Source of the DNA: Trifolium pratense
Lineage: Eukaryota; Streptophyta; Magnoliopsida; Fabales; Fabaceae
Direction: 5' to 3'
Assembly: GCF_020283565.1 (NCBI RefSeq)
Contig: NC_060063.1
Span: 17,798,720-17,862,719, forward strand
Length of the DNA stretch: 64,000 nucleotides
Positions within the stretch are counted from its first letter, which is position 1; each line of letters starts with the position of its first letter. This document shows positions 22,310 through 32,750 of this stretch, piece after piece. The notes beneath the pieces are model-generated. The model searched no databases. It was not told where the DNA came from and saw only the letters and a program-made list of their open reading frames with translations. The position numbers and the translations under genes were made by a program.

Positions 22310-22761
22310 AAAATTGTTTTTGGCAATTAAAGTGTAAGAGGTTAGGTATATCAGAACTTATGATTCAGAACATCTGAAACACAAGCTCTGAAGTACTTGA
22401 CTCTGATAGAGAATTTTAAATAACTCAGAGGCTCTGAATTATTTTAGTGGGAAACGTTCAGTATTCACTGCTGAACAGTTGTCCATTAAAATAGCAGTTA
22501 CCGAGTAAATTTTCTGCACGTGGTCTACGTGTGTCAGGTAGTGGGTGGTTAATGATGATTTTTGGTATTCAACTTTTTGTCAATTAGCGTAACTTCCCAA
22601 ATTTGCTATTTTCGTGTTAACTGTACTCATTTAAATAAACTTACACAATACACTTGCACACTATTCACTTTCACAACCTACACTTTCATATTCTCTCTAA
22701 ACCTCCAACACAATTTCTTTCTCTCTCGTTAGTCTTCCAAACCTTACCCTAATCTCCAACA

Positions 22762-25452
22762 ATGGCTGGTGCCTCGTCTTCGTCTTCATCAAAGATTCCA
22801 CCGTTCATGTTTAGACATCTTCAGATTGTTGGAAATGAGATGGAATTCCCAGAATCGCAACTAACGTTACTACCTGAGAAGATGGTCGACTTTGACAGTT
22901 TGAAAGAAAATGGGTATGATGTGAAACCGTACTTCTCTGCTCAAGGATGGAACAAGTACTTCGACATGTTGAATGGTCCTATCTATCCAGATCTTTTGAA
23001 GAAATTCTGGATGAAAGCACGAGTTTTCTCTAAGTATGAAGCTAAGCAAGAAGAAATTGCCGCAATCGAAAGAAATCCTAGTCTGAAAGGAAAAACTAGG
23101 AAGGAGATGGGTCTTTTGGAGTTCACTGGTACACAGATTAGGTCTAACATCTGTGGTATCAATCTTACTTTTTCTCCAATACACTTCAATGCGTTGTTGG
23201 GTCTGGACAACTCTGGTTTGGTGCTGGATGATTTTGAAAAAGATACAAGATTCAGAGAAGAACTTCTGCACAGGATGTGCATTGATATGAAGTTGAAGGG
23301 AAAGGTTAAAGGTCTGACAGATGAGTGCAGGGTCTTATTCAAGATTATCTTGTCAACTATCAGTCCAAGAGTTGGTGGTACTGATACTATCTCGTGGCCT
23401 CATCGTCATCTGATTTACTTTCTTCTGACTGAAAGGAAAGTAAATCTGGGTAAATACTTTTTTGAGAGGATCTGTGAAGCCATCTTCCAAAGCAAGTCTC
23501 AGAGAAAAACAACTATTGTTTATCCTAGATTGCTTTCAGATCTTCTGTACCAAGGTCACATTGTTCAGAATCTGAAGAAGTTCTATCCAGAACTTATGGC
23601 TCAGAAGCTCTTACCAGAAGTTCTGAATGCAAGCTTCTTAACAAAGATGCACTTAATCAACACCAAGCTGGTTCAACCTAAACAAGAATTTAGAGTTAGA
23701 CCTGAAGATCGTATGTATGTAGAGGGCTACCCAATTATATCTGAAGCTGATGCTGAGCATGTGATTCAGGACTACTTAGAAGTGCTCAGAAAAGAAGGTT
23801 TGGTTGTTGATAGAAGTATGGTTCCTCCAGCTCCTGTAAACATGTATAACCCTAAGAGGAAGCCAAAGAGGAAAGCTGAACAAGACAAACCAGATCTTTT
23901 GGCTCAGAAGAAGGTTAAAGTTGAGCAATCTATGGCTGAGCAAAGAACTAAGAGGAAGCACGAAGAAACTTCAAACAAGGCTGCTGAGGGAGCTTCTAAA
24001 AAGCCTATTGTTGTTGAAGTTGAAAGTTCATCTGAAGGATCTACATCAGAAGATGAGACTGAGTCTGATGAAGAAACAATTGCTGAAAGCCTTCGTAGAA
24101 GACCTGCTCCTATTTCCAAAGATAAAGGTAAGTCTTCTAAGTATGTCTTTAATGAAAAAGAGATTGGATTAGGTTACACCAAACCTCTCAAAACTATCTT
24201 ACCAACCTCTGATATTTCAACCTCTGATAACCCCCTATCTGAACTTGAAAAACATCTGAGCCCTGACCCTCTTAATAATCACCCTTTTTCTCATGAAACT
24301 CAACACAAATCTAGCTCACCTCCAAAACCTACATCACCTCAACCTGAACCTCAACCTGACATTCCACAATCTGAACCTCAACCAGATATTCCTGTCATTA
24401 AACCAACCTCTCCCACAAAACAACCTTCTCCACACAAATCTCCTGAACCAACCCCTGAACAAACTGCTCCTGAACCATCTCCTGAACATGTTCACCCTGA
24501 ATCCACTTCTGACATCTCATCATCTGAACCAACCCCTGAACCCCTTCCTAACCCAAGTGCTGAACATGCTTCTCCTGAGCGTATTCACACTTGTGCTCCC
24601 AAGCCTTCAGAGGTAGAAGTTGTGACTATTGACAACCCTACTCCTGAAATACCTAATCTCTCTACTATTCCCAATCCTTCACCATCTTCATCCAACATTT
24701 TTAGAAATCTATCCACTCAATTTCATGAAGACTTGCTTAGATTATCTACAATAAAGGACAGGTTCTTAGTTTGTCCTTCTGATGTGGATCTCGAAGTATC
24801 AAGCATTAAGGCAAGGATTTGCAATGCTTTGGATGTTGCTGCTGCAAAGGTTAAGGCTGTAGTTGGAAGAAGAGATTTGGATGTGATAGACCTCTTAAAG
24901 AAAAGTCTGGCTAGGGCTGAATTGAAGAGGTTAACCATGTTTCATCATGATGGATTTGAACTTGCTAAGCTGGAAGAAATTGCTGCTGTTGAACACCGTC
25001 TGAATGCTTTCAAGAGTTCAGAGTCTGGAGTCATCTGGATAGACTCCAAGCTTTTTCAGAGTCTTGAAGCTCAGAGATCTGAGTCTGAAAGGTTAGAAGA
25101 AACTGCTGCAAGAGTTGCCCAGTTGGCAAATGAGGTGCACCAAGAAGATGTGCTTGCTTCTCAGAATCAAGAGGATGTGCTGATGATAGACTATCCAGAG
25201 GAAGGTGAACCCTCTGATAAAGGCAAGGCACCTTTGATTGAAGAACCAGAACCTGTGATTGAAGATCAAGCTCCTGCTATGGCAGAACAGTTGCAGATAT
25301 TTCAAGAAGCCCTGAGGGAACAGCAAGAAGGTCTAGAACGTCAAAGAGCTGCTCAAGAGACATTGGAAACCAAGGTGGATGGTTTAGTTTCCAATGTGGG
25401 ATCCTTGAATGACAAATTTGACCAACTCTTAGCCTTTCTTAAGAAACCCTAG
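22762..25452 (+). CDS. Sirevirus ORF3, env-position protein (896 aa), function unknown
   Basis: A long intact ORF between pol and the 3' LTR, the place of the so-called env-like gene of sireviruses. Residues about 1-360 form a globular region (GWNKYFDMLNGPIYPDLLKK; FTGTQIRSNICGINLTFSPI; LIYFLLTERKVNLGKYFFER) resembling the uncharacterised 'putative plant transposon protein' family. A basic patch follows (KRKPKRKAEQ, near 366), then Ser/acidic segments including PIVVEVESSSE (near 415-425), a Pro/Glu-rich repeat region (PQPEPQPDIPQSEPQPDIP, near 530-560), and a Gln/Glu/Leu-rich C-terminal coiled coil (about 830-896). I saw no clear signal peptide or transmembrane segment, so an envelope function is not supported. 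A nuclear or gag-related role is possible but unproven. Confidence 0.85.
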   Translation: MAGASSSSSSKIPPFMFRHLQIVGNEMEFPESQLTLLPEKMVDFDSLKENGYDVKPYFSAQGWNKYFDMLNGPIYPDLLKKFWMKARVFSKYEAKQEEIAAIERNPSLKGKTRKEMGLLEFTGTQIRSNICGINLTFSPIHFNALLGLDNSGLVLDDFEKDTRFREELLHRMCIDMKLKGKVKGLTDECRVLFKIILSTISPRVGGTDTISWPHRHLIYFLLTERKVNLGKYFFERICEAIFQSKSQRKTTIVYPRLLSDLLYQGHIVQNLKKFYPELMAQKLLPEVLNASFLTKMHLINTKLVQPKQEFRVRPEDRMYVEGYPIISEADAEHVIQDYLEVLRKEGLVVDRSMVPPAPVNMYNPKRKPKRKAEQDKPDLLAQKKVKVEQSMAEQRTKRKHEETSNKAAEGASKKPIVVEVESSSEGSTSEDETESDEETIAESLRRRPAPISKDKGKSSKYVFNEKEIGLGYTKPLKTILPTSDISTSDNPLSELEKHLSPDPLNNHPFSHETQHKSSSPPKPTSPQPEPQPDIPQSEPQPDIPVIKPTSPTKQPSPHKSPEPTPEQTAPEPSPEHVHPESTSDISSSEPTPEPLPNPSAEHASPERIHTCAPKPSEVEVVTIDNPTPEIPNLSTIPNPSPSSSNIFRNLSTQFHEDLLRLSTIKDRFLVCPSDVDLEVSSIKARICNALDVAAAKVKAVVGRRDLDVIDLLKKSLARAELKRLTMFHHDGFELAKLEEIAAVEHRLNAFKSSESGVIWIDSKLFQSLEAQRSESERLEETAARVAQLANEVHQEDVLASQNQEDVLMIDYPEEGEPSDKGKAPLIEEPEPVIEDQAPAMAEQLQIFQEALREQQEGLERQRAAQETLETKVDGLVSNVGSLNDKFDQLLAFLKKP

Positions 25453-25731
25453 GATTCTATGCACATTTTCTTCATATTTTTTTTATGTTTTGCTTGCTTA
25501 TTTTGTCATGTTTATTTCCTTGTTTACCTTCTGAACACCTTTTCTGGTTTATCTATTTCAAGGTTTTTGTTTATGTTTTGATTGATTAATTATTTTATGT
25601 CCTCTTGATATCTATTTTTTGATAAATAAGAACACAAGAACACAAAATGCTTTTAAAAACGAAAATTTTTATTAATGATCTGATAATGTAGAGTACATTG
25701 GTAAAAAGAAAAAGAAAAAGACAACCTAATC

Positions 25732-26097
25732 CTAATCAGATGGATAAAACTCAGAAGAAATCTCTGATTTCTCCTCGGCATCCTCTGATGATATTTCTAT
25801 GGGATCTGGGTTTTGCTCTTGTTCTTCTTCTTCTTGTTCCTCTTCTGGAACATAGCTAGCCAAGAACTCCACATAGTCAGCATCATCTTCATTCTCTTCA
25901 GCTTCAGAGTCTGATGAGATGATTATTATCTCAGCATCTTGTGGTTTCTTGTTGTCTTTATTATCCTTCTCTTCGTCTTCGCGTTTCTCTTCGTTCTTCT
26001 TTCTCTTAAACTCTGCGATGCGTAAACTGAATCTTTTCATTATTCCAACTTTCTCTTGCTTCACTTGTTTCTTCTTGTTTTTATGTGAAGCAGGCAT
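25732..26097 (-). CDS. Antisense 121-aa ORF in the Sirevirus 3' region
   Basis: This minus-strand ORF lies between ORF3 and the 3' LTR. The product has a Lys/Arg-rich N-terminal half (about 1-65) and a Glu/Asp/Ser-rich C-terminal half with EIIIISSDSEAEE near residues 67-79, which matches the pattern of a SUMO-interacting motif (hydrophobic run followed by Ser and acidic residues). Upstream on the minus strand there is TTATATAA at 26201-26208, about 105 bases before the ATG, and a second TTTATAAAA at 26111-26119. Downstream AATAAA lies at 25668-25673. These signals make an independent antisense transcript plausible. Low complexity also permits a chance ORF. I know no named homologue. Confidence 0.55.
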   Translation of the reverse strand: MPASHKNKKKQVKQEKVGIMKRFSLRIAEFKRKKNEEKREDEEKDNKDNKKPQDAEIIIISSDSEAEENEDDADYVEFLASYVPEEEQEEEEQEQNPDPIEISSEDAEEKSEISSEFYPSD

Positions 26098-26232
26098 GTT
26101 AACTTGTTCCGTTTTATAAACCCTTGAGCGCGTTGGTTTTCGCTGTTGAAATTAATTCACCTTTGTAACAACCACTCTCCTTTCTCTTTGACTGTCTTGG
26201 TTATATAACTTTGTTTTACTTTTTGATAATGA

Positions 26233-26679
26233 CAAAAGGGGGAGTAGTTACGCATTAATTGATAAGTTCCAAAACTGAAACCACACCTTTTATCTCGCTT
26301 TTATCTGTTAAATTAAAAGTTGTTTCTTTTAAGTTGTCTTACGTATTTCAATGCGGAGACTAAGTTAGTTGAAACTAAAATAAATTTCATAAGTAAGGAT
26401 AAGTTAAGAGTGCAATTTTAACTTAGCCTTATGAGACTTAGGGGGAGAGCTTGCAAACCTCTCACTCTGAAGAAAGATATGAAATTTGTTTTATTTCAAA
26501 ACATCTTAATCTTATACTAAATTAAAATATCATGGATAAAACATAAAGTTCAGACTTTATGGAGTATCAATCTTAGGGGGAGCTTGCAAACCTCATAAAC
26601 CTAAGAGAAACATGATAAGTTAATTTAACAACAATTGTCAATTAATACTTATGTTTGTCATCATCAAAAAGGGGGAGAT
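26233..26679 (+). other. Multiple polypurine-tract-like motifs of the Sirevirus
   Basis: Upstream of the 3' LTR, purine runs occur at 26233-26244 (CAAAAGGGGGAG), 26438-26448 (CTTAGGGGGAG), 26572-26582 (CTTAGGGGGAG) and 26666-26679 (AAAAAGGGGGAGAT). The last abuts the LTR and is the functional PPT by position. The two middle motifs share the extension GCTTGCAAACCTC. Repeated PPTs ahead of the 3' LTR are a reported signature of sireviruses. Confidence 0.8.
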
Positions 26680-27801
26680 TGTTGGAACAAAATTGATTTA
26701 AAAATGTTTGCCCCTAAATCTATAAAGGTTTTGATGATAACAAAGTATTAATAAACAATTGGAAGGACTAAAAATTTATTTTTAAGTGCGCAGATATAAG
26801 CATCATATAAGCTCTGAGTGAAGTTCAGAGGATGTGAACTCAGAAGTTCACAAGCGCTCAGAAGATGTTGGACTTCAGAAGATTCAACAGTCAGAGGATG
26901 AAGACTTCAGAACTTCTTGTCTGTCTACAAGCTTCATCAACCTCTGAAGATCTCTTTGAAAGCTGTGAAAGATTCCTTTCACCAGTCAACTCTTCTACCA
27001 ATGGAGAAAAGGACCTTTCAAGCCTGATCAGTTCAGCTACCTCTGTTTTGTCTGTCCTAACCTGAGAACGTGGGTCTTCAGTTTTGTTAGCTGAATAAGG
27101 AAAGTCTTCTCTGCAGTAGTCAAAGTAACTGAAACTCTTTCTTAGTTTTGGATACAACCAAACTGCATCAAGACAGACTGCTTGAAGACAAAAGGTTATC
27201 AACTCCAACGGCTCCTTTTGCAACGTCTCTTTTCTAGTGGTATATATACTAGAAGGATCAGCTGCAACATATATACAATTATCAAGATTTGAACGTGCGC
27301 TGAACAAACTCTGAACTCTGTGATATACAAGCTCTGAACCTTTCTCAAGTGTTTTTGCACTTTAGCCAAATACTCTGTACTATTTGTATTTGCTCTCTTT
27401 AGGTTCATCTAAGAGTACTTGTATATTTTTATATACTTTATTGTTACGTGTGTAACTTAAGCTTGTGTGCTTAAGTGTGAGACTTAAACTTGTGTGTTTA
27501 AGTGTGAAGTCTTAAGCTTGTGTGCTTGAGCATAGTTGTGAAGTCTCTTGCTTGTGTGCTTGAGCAGGTGTAATCTTGTGTGATTATAGTGAACTCCCTT
27601 GGAAGTGCAAGGGGACTGGACTACTCTCGTTTTGTGAGAGGAACCAGTATAAACTGCTTGTGTGTTTTTCTCTTTCTCTCTTGTTATTATTTGTGTTATT
27701 TATCCGCTGCGAACGTAGTTGAGTTAAGAACTTGAAAAAGTTTTAACTTAGCTAAAACACAATTCAACCCCCCCCCCCCTTCTTGTGTTTTCACACCTTC
27801 A
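26680..27801 (+). repeat. Sirevirus 3' LTR (1122 bp)
   Basis: It runs from TGTTGGAACAAAATTG directly after the PPT to TTTTCACACCTTCA, and is followed by TSD TATGT. It matches the 5' LTR in all segments compared; the C tract near the end is two bases longer. Confidence 0.95.
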
Positions 27802-28711
27802 TATGTAGGGACGTATGCTCATGCAAACATTGTCGGTATTTGATCTGAGTGATTGTACCGGGTGATACTTCCGCCTTTAACGGAGACGGTATTTGATCTG
27901 GGTGATTGTACCGCCGTTAACGGAGCCGGTATTTGATCTGGGTGATTATACTCCGGAGTATCCACCAATTGAGTTGGCATTTGATCTGAGTGATTGTGCC
28001 GGGTGTAATCCACCTTTTTCCGGAATTCATGCATGTAACGATCCTGTGACGGGGTGTTACCGTGGCGATCCTGTGACGGGGTGCCACACTCATTCATTAG
28101 AGGTTTGCATTAGGCTATGTGCGCATTTTATTTATTATGCGTGTGTTGAGGAAAATGATAAGTGTTTCGCCGCTTTCTATTTGGTATTTGGTATTTGGTA
28201 TTTGTATTTCCTGTTTCCAGATGGTGACCCTTGCTTTGTATGTGATAAATGAACGGGTTATCCCCCACCTTAGATGACGGAGAGCCAAGCGAGACTGTGG
28301 GTCGTGTGGATAGCGAGGACTTCGTGGACTATCCCGGAGTGTAGAGAGTAACGCTTGTTAGGCTACATTTTGGTAGGCTTAGGGCCTAGGTTATATTTTG
28401 GGATGACTGTATGTTTTATACATTATACTCAGACATGTTTAGTGCCTTTTGGCCTTGTGATATATTCGGTTCATAACTCGTGTCTTTTGGTTGATGAACT
28501 TAATGTATCCGCTGTATGTAAATTATTCAGGTACACACTTTGCTTCGAGGAAGCCCTGTAATATAATGTGTTGATGTTATATTTATTTTCTATTGAATGA
28601 CGAATTGCCGAGATAGCTGCGGGCATTCACGCGCGCCATTTTATTTAAGCGTGTTGATTTTAAAAAAAAAAATAATACCCCTTTTTATGCTTTGAAAAAC
28701 GGGGTGTTACA

Positions 28712-31524
28712 CGTTCAAACATTGTCCGTAACAGGATGACTATAAAGTCGGTTGATGGGTACTCCACAAATCATGCTGAGGGACATGAGTGACCTAGATG
28801 GAATTTGCCCCTCCTACATAACAGGAGCAATATCTGTAGGCCTCTTGATGGAATATGACTGATAAAATGCGTGGCCACGCCGAACTAAGTCAATATGAGA
28901 TATTGAGCTTATTCGTTGCTCAGTATATTTTGGGATCAAGAAATAAAATATTGAACCATACAAGGGTGACACGATCTATGTCTTGTGTTCAATATAGATA
29001 TAAGGGCAAAGGGGTAATTATACACACGATCATCATCACGGAAAGGTTTCGTCAGATCACATGACATTCTCGTCACTTGGGTAGCAGTGATGTGTTGCTA
29101 GATACCGCTCATTGTTTATAATATTAAATATGTGATTTAATATTATTACCAACGTTACGAGAACCTATAGGGTCACACACAAAGGACAGATAGATGAGAG
29201 AAATAAATAAGACTTATTTATAAAATAATAAGTAGGACTTATTAGTAATTAAATAATTAAGTATGACTTATTATTTAATTTATGAAAATAGAGAAATGCG
29301 GTCCACCGTAAGGTACGGTGCAGTGCTTGGCTTGATGATCACACAAGTGGTTCTATAAATAGAACCCTTGTGATGAAGTTTTAAAGAGAGCTTAACCTAA
29401 TTCACAAAGTGAAAACCTAGCCGCCGCTCTCTAAACCCTATTCTCTCTGAATCTCTGGTGGAATTGGCTAGCACCGGTCATCGGAGAAGTTCTGTTCGTG
29501 TGGACTGAGTAGATGCATCGCTACTTTGCTTTGCTCGTGATCAGAAACAGTTTCTACCTCAAAGGTTCTGCACTTCAAGAGGTAAACACATAAACTTGTG
29601 GTTTTGTGTTCTTTGATTTGTGATTAATGGTTTAATCAAGATCCGTTCATCGGGATTGTTCCGCTAAGAGGATTAGTTATTTTGAAAAACCCCTCTTAAA
29701 TCCCTTCAGTTTGTAGTCTGGAATAAACTTTATGCTCGGATGTCAAATCTGTAAGCTTACAAGCTTCAGAAGATTGATATATCTATTACAAAGGTCAAAT
29801 ATATGATTTGAATCGTTTGTCTCATAAGATGAGGAAGAAAATTGTTTTCCTTACGTTGCAGATTCCCTTGACCTCATTAAAGATGGTAATGGTTTAATCT
29901 TGCAAGCAATGGAAAACCAGATCTCACCAACGATTCAAATACAAGTTTTGACACTTTATTTCCTTTTGATAGAAGATCAAAAGTGTGAATTGGAAGATGT
30001 ATCGGGTACCAACATATGAAAGAGTTCCTTATCCACTAATAGAAAATCTTGCATAGAATATGCTTGATGATGAAGCTAGTCCAATAGATGTTGAGTTAAT
30101 ATCTGATTGGCTTTAGTGCTAGTGGGAGATTGTTGGAGTAAGCCCTAAAAGCCAATCTATTTTGATAGAATCGTCTTTTGTATGATGACTTTGATTTATA
30201 TATATTTAATATATATAATAAGGCATTTCTTTATTATGTTTATTTGAAACTAATAAAGTCCCTAGAATAGCTAGTCTAATTAATGGAACATTAAGTGTGA
30301 CTTAATAGTGAGACTCCATTAAACATAAGGACACTATTCTTAAAGTATCCATAGTCAAGTTTTATTGTGATGTGGGATAACGATAAAACATAGAGACTAT
30401 TATGTGAGTAGACTGATGACCTCATCTCACGAGTCATGGATATGAGATATCAAGTCTTCACATAGATATAAATGTTAGGAGTAATATTTATATTGGATTG
30501 ACCCGCCATGAGAATACTACATAGTATGTTATGAAAAGTGTCATAAGTTATTCTCATAGTGATAATGGTGTATTCCACCCTTCGACCTGAAATCACTATG
30601 TACCCTAGATGTAGGAGTGTATTACCTTGTTGCCATTCAAACGTTATCCGTAACAGGATGACTATAAAGTTGGTTGATGGGTATTCCACGAATCATGCTG
30701 AGGGACATGAGTGACCTAGATGGAATTTGCCCCTCCTACATAACAGGAGATATGTCTATGGGCCCAATATTGAACTTAGCAAGGGTGACATACTATGCCT
30801 TGTGTTCAATATAGACATAAGGGCAAAGGGGTAATTATACACACGATCGTTACCACAGAAAGGTTTCGTCAGATCACATGACATTCTCGTCACTTGGGTA
30901 GCAGTGATGTGTTGCTAGATACCGCTCACTGTTTATAATATTAAATATGTGATTTAATATTATTGTCAACGTTACGAGAACCTATAGGGTCACACACAAA
31001 GAACAGATAGATGAGAGAAATAAATAGGTAAGACTTATTTATAAAATAATAAGTAGGACTTATTAGTAATTAAATAATTAAGTATGACTTATTATTTAAT
31101 TTATGAAAATAGAGAAATGCGGTCCACCGTAAGGTACGGTGCAGTGCTTGGTTTGATGACCACACAAGTGGTTCTATAAATAGAACCTTTGTGATGAAGT
31201 TTTGTAAGCTTAACCTAATTCACAAAGTGAAACCTAGCCGCCGCTCTCTAAACCCTATTCTCTCTGAATCTCTGGTGGAATTGGCTAGCACCGGTCATCG
31301 GAGAAGTTTTGTTAGTGTGGACTGAGTAGATGCATCGCTATTTTGCTTTGCTCGTGATCAGAAACAGTTTCTACCTCAAAGGTTCTGCACTTCAAGAGGT
31401 AAACACATAAACTTGTGGTTTTGTGTTCTTTGATTTGTGATTAATGGTTTAATCAAGATCCGTTCATCGGGATTGTTCCGCTAAGAGGATTAATTATTTT
31501 GAAAACCCCTCTTAAATCCCTTCA
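28712..31524 (+). mobile_element. Small non-autonomous Copia-like element, 5' LTR truncated by Tekay insertion
   Basis: Two direct copies of an LTR ending AAATCCCTTCA surround only 422 bp of internal DNA (29709-30130). The 5' LTR copy (28712-29708) lacks about 500 bp of its start because the plus-strand Tekay-like element inserted there. The 3' LTR is complete (30131-31524, 1394 bp, starting TGTTGGAGTAAGCCC). A polypurine tract AGTGGGAGAT (30121-30130) precedes it. The internal DNA ends in a short pol-like tail (DEASPIDVELISDWL) but shows no canonical primer-binding site, so most of the element has been deleted. The two LTR copies differ by many substitutions and by about 105 bp of indels, so this is older than the elements inside it. 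Confidence 0.75.
30131..31524 (+). repeat. 3' LTR of the small Copia-like element
   Basis: The 1394 bp LTR starts TGTTGGAGTAAGCCC after the PPT and ends CTTAAATCCCTTCA. It contains a CTATAAATAGAAC segment near 31174, a plausible LTR TATA box. The corresponding 28712-29708 copy has the same box near 29352. Confidence 0.78.
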
Positions 31525-32208
31525 GCCACGTCCCGAGAAAATCGCAACCTAAAAGGGAAATGCAAGATCCTCGGGGTTTAATCCCCTTATTTTCGCTAAA
31601 AATACGGGGAAGGCCACAAATACCAAATTAGAGCGCCGTGTTCTTCGACAAGCTAGTAAAACCAGGAACATGCTCGAAAAGGTATGACTTTCGCTCGTAA
31701 AAATCCGCTCGGAATCGACAATTAGCTCGGTTCGCTTGGAAAATTCATGACGATACGAAATTAAGAGCGTAAATAAAGCACGACTGCAAAATAAAAATAT
31801 GCTCGAAACACATAAAACTCGACATTCTTTATTAATAAAAGGCCAATACATAGGAAAGAAAAATTACAAAGGACCCAAGCATCTAATCCTCATGCTCGGA
31901 ATCCGAATCAAGTTTATAAGGAAACTTGCCGCCCAAAAAGCCCAACATCATGCTTAACGGCCCATAAATACAAGAGGCGGCTACAAGTCCCTAGGGTTGA
32001 CCACATGGGAAAAAGGGTTTCCCCTTTCTTCAAAATTTGACTGATGACTAAAAGGGGATCACGACAACTCGAGGAAGAAAAAACCCGACGAGCCAACTCG
32101 AGACAATTATGTTCGACAAATCGAAAGATCTCTTGAAGGCACAAGATGAATCGTTCAGGCTTCAAAGTTATTATCCTCATCAACGAGCATAACAACTTGG
32201 GGGGCTCC
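31525..32208 (+). mobile_element. 3' internal region of a Tat/Ogre-type Ty3 element (fragment)
   Basis: The stretch ends with a polypurine tract (ACTTGGGGGGCTCC, 32195-32208) immediately before an LTR. Its left edge is the insertion point of the small Copia element. It is rich in CTCGG/CTCGA and shows no clear pol motif. Minus-strand frames of about 100 codons here (31851-31549, 32195-31914) show nothing recognisable. It is classified mainly from the adjoining LTR. Confidence 0.55.
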
Positions 32209-32750
32209 TGTTCTGGGTCGAGCTTAGATGCTCGAGCTACAGAGGGGGTCGAACAAATACGTCCCGAGCAAGCTTAACATGAAGAGCCCGCGAGAGCTAC
32301 TCGACACTCCAACGGTCTGATACTCCTGCGTATCGTAACGGCCGTAAACCGGAATGATGAGCATTTACTGTACATCAAGGCTCTAAGCCGTTTTCCGGCA
32401 GCCACTTGATGACCATTAATGCCATCAAGGGCCTTGGCCCTGCGCTGGGGGCTATATATATATATATATGACTCCACTTCATTCACAAGGTACGCATATT
32501 TTTAGCTAAGAAAACCTACTCCACACCAAAACTGACTTGAGCGTCGGAGTGCCTGCAGGTACACAACCCCCCTCCGCTTCAACAAGGGTTTCAACCACCT
32601 TCAACGCCGGCGCAGTCGCATTCTCCTGGTCAACACGATCATTCTTATTTCTCTCTTTTGTAAAATCTACCAAAACAAACAAAGTAAGGAATGAACTGCC
32701 CCTCGACCAATCCACCTTTATATACATTTACCTCTTCTTACAACAAAACA
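32209..32750 (+). repeat. Tat/Ogre-type 3' LTR
   Basis: It starts TGTTCTGGGTCGAGC after the PPT. It holds a strong TATA run (CTATATATATATATATATG, 32450-32469) and the block ACTTGAGCGTCGGAGTGCCTG followed by CAGGTACA. That block is highly characteristic of LTR 3' ends in the Tat lineage (Ogre/Retand). The right boundary is estimated at ACAAAACA (32750); no TSD can be checked because the 5' LTR is not visible. This is the outermost layer of the left-hand nest. Confidence 0.65.

Larger units (their letters stand above)
16015..27801 (+). mobile_element. Complete Sirevirus (Copia, SIRE/Maximus type), 11.8 kb, very young, RT-deleted
   Basis: Order: TSD TATGT (16010-16014), 5' LTR, primer-binding site, gag, pol, a long third ORF in env position, an antisense ORF, repeated polypurine-tract-like motifs, 3' LTR, TSD TATGT (27802-27806). 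The third ORF and the repeated PPT-like motifs are hallmarks of the Sirevirus lineage. LTR identity implies very recent insertion. Pol lacks the RT core, so this copy could not have reverse transcribed itself unless the deletion followed insertion. It is inserted in the LTR of a plus-strand Tekay-like element in the same orientation. Confidence 0.93.
13671..28711 (+). repeat. 3' LTR of the plus-strand Tekay-like element, split by the Sirevirus
   Basis: The LTR starts TGTAAGACCCGTG (13671) and ends GGGGTGTTACA (28711). It is interrupted at 16014/27802 by a complete Sirevirus with TSD TATGT. Removing the insertion and one TSD copy restores the sequence found uninterrupted in the minus-strand LTR around 11161-11200. 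Combined length is about 3.25 kb. The right flank CGTTC lies in the LTR of an older Copia element. Small open frames inside the LTR show no coding character. Confidence 0.85.

Noticed and set aside
22870..23342. Minus-strand ORFs of 119-133 codons
   Set aside because: Shadows of ORF3 on the opposite strand, without their own signals; unlike 25732-26097 they overlap a clear sense gene.
27802..28711. Considered a separate solo LTR
   Set aside because: It is the right part of the Tekay-like LTR starting at 13671; the TATGT duplication and match to the minus-strand LTR join the two halves.
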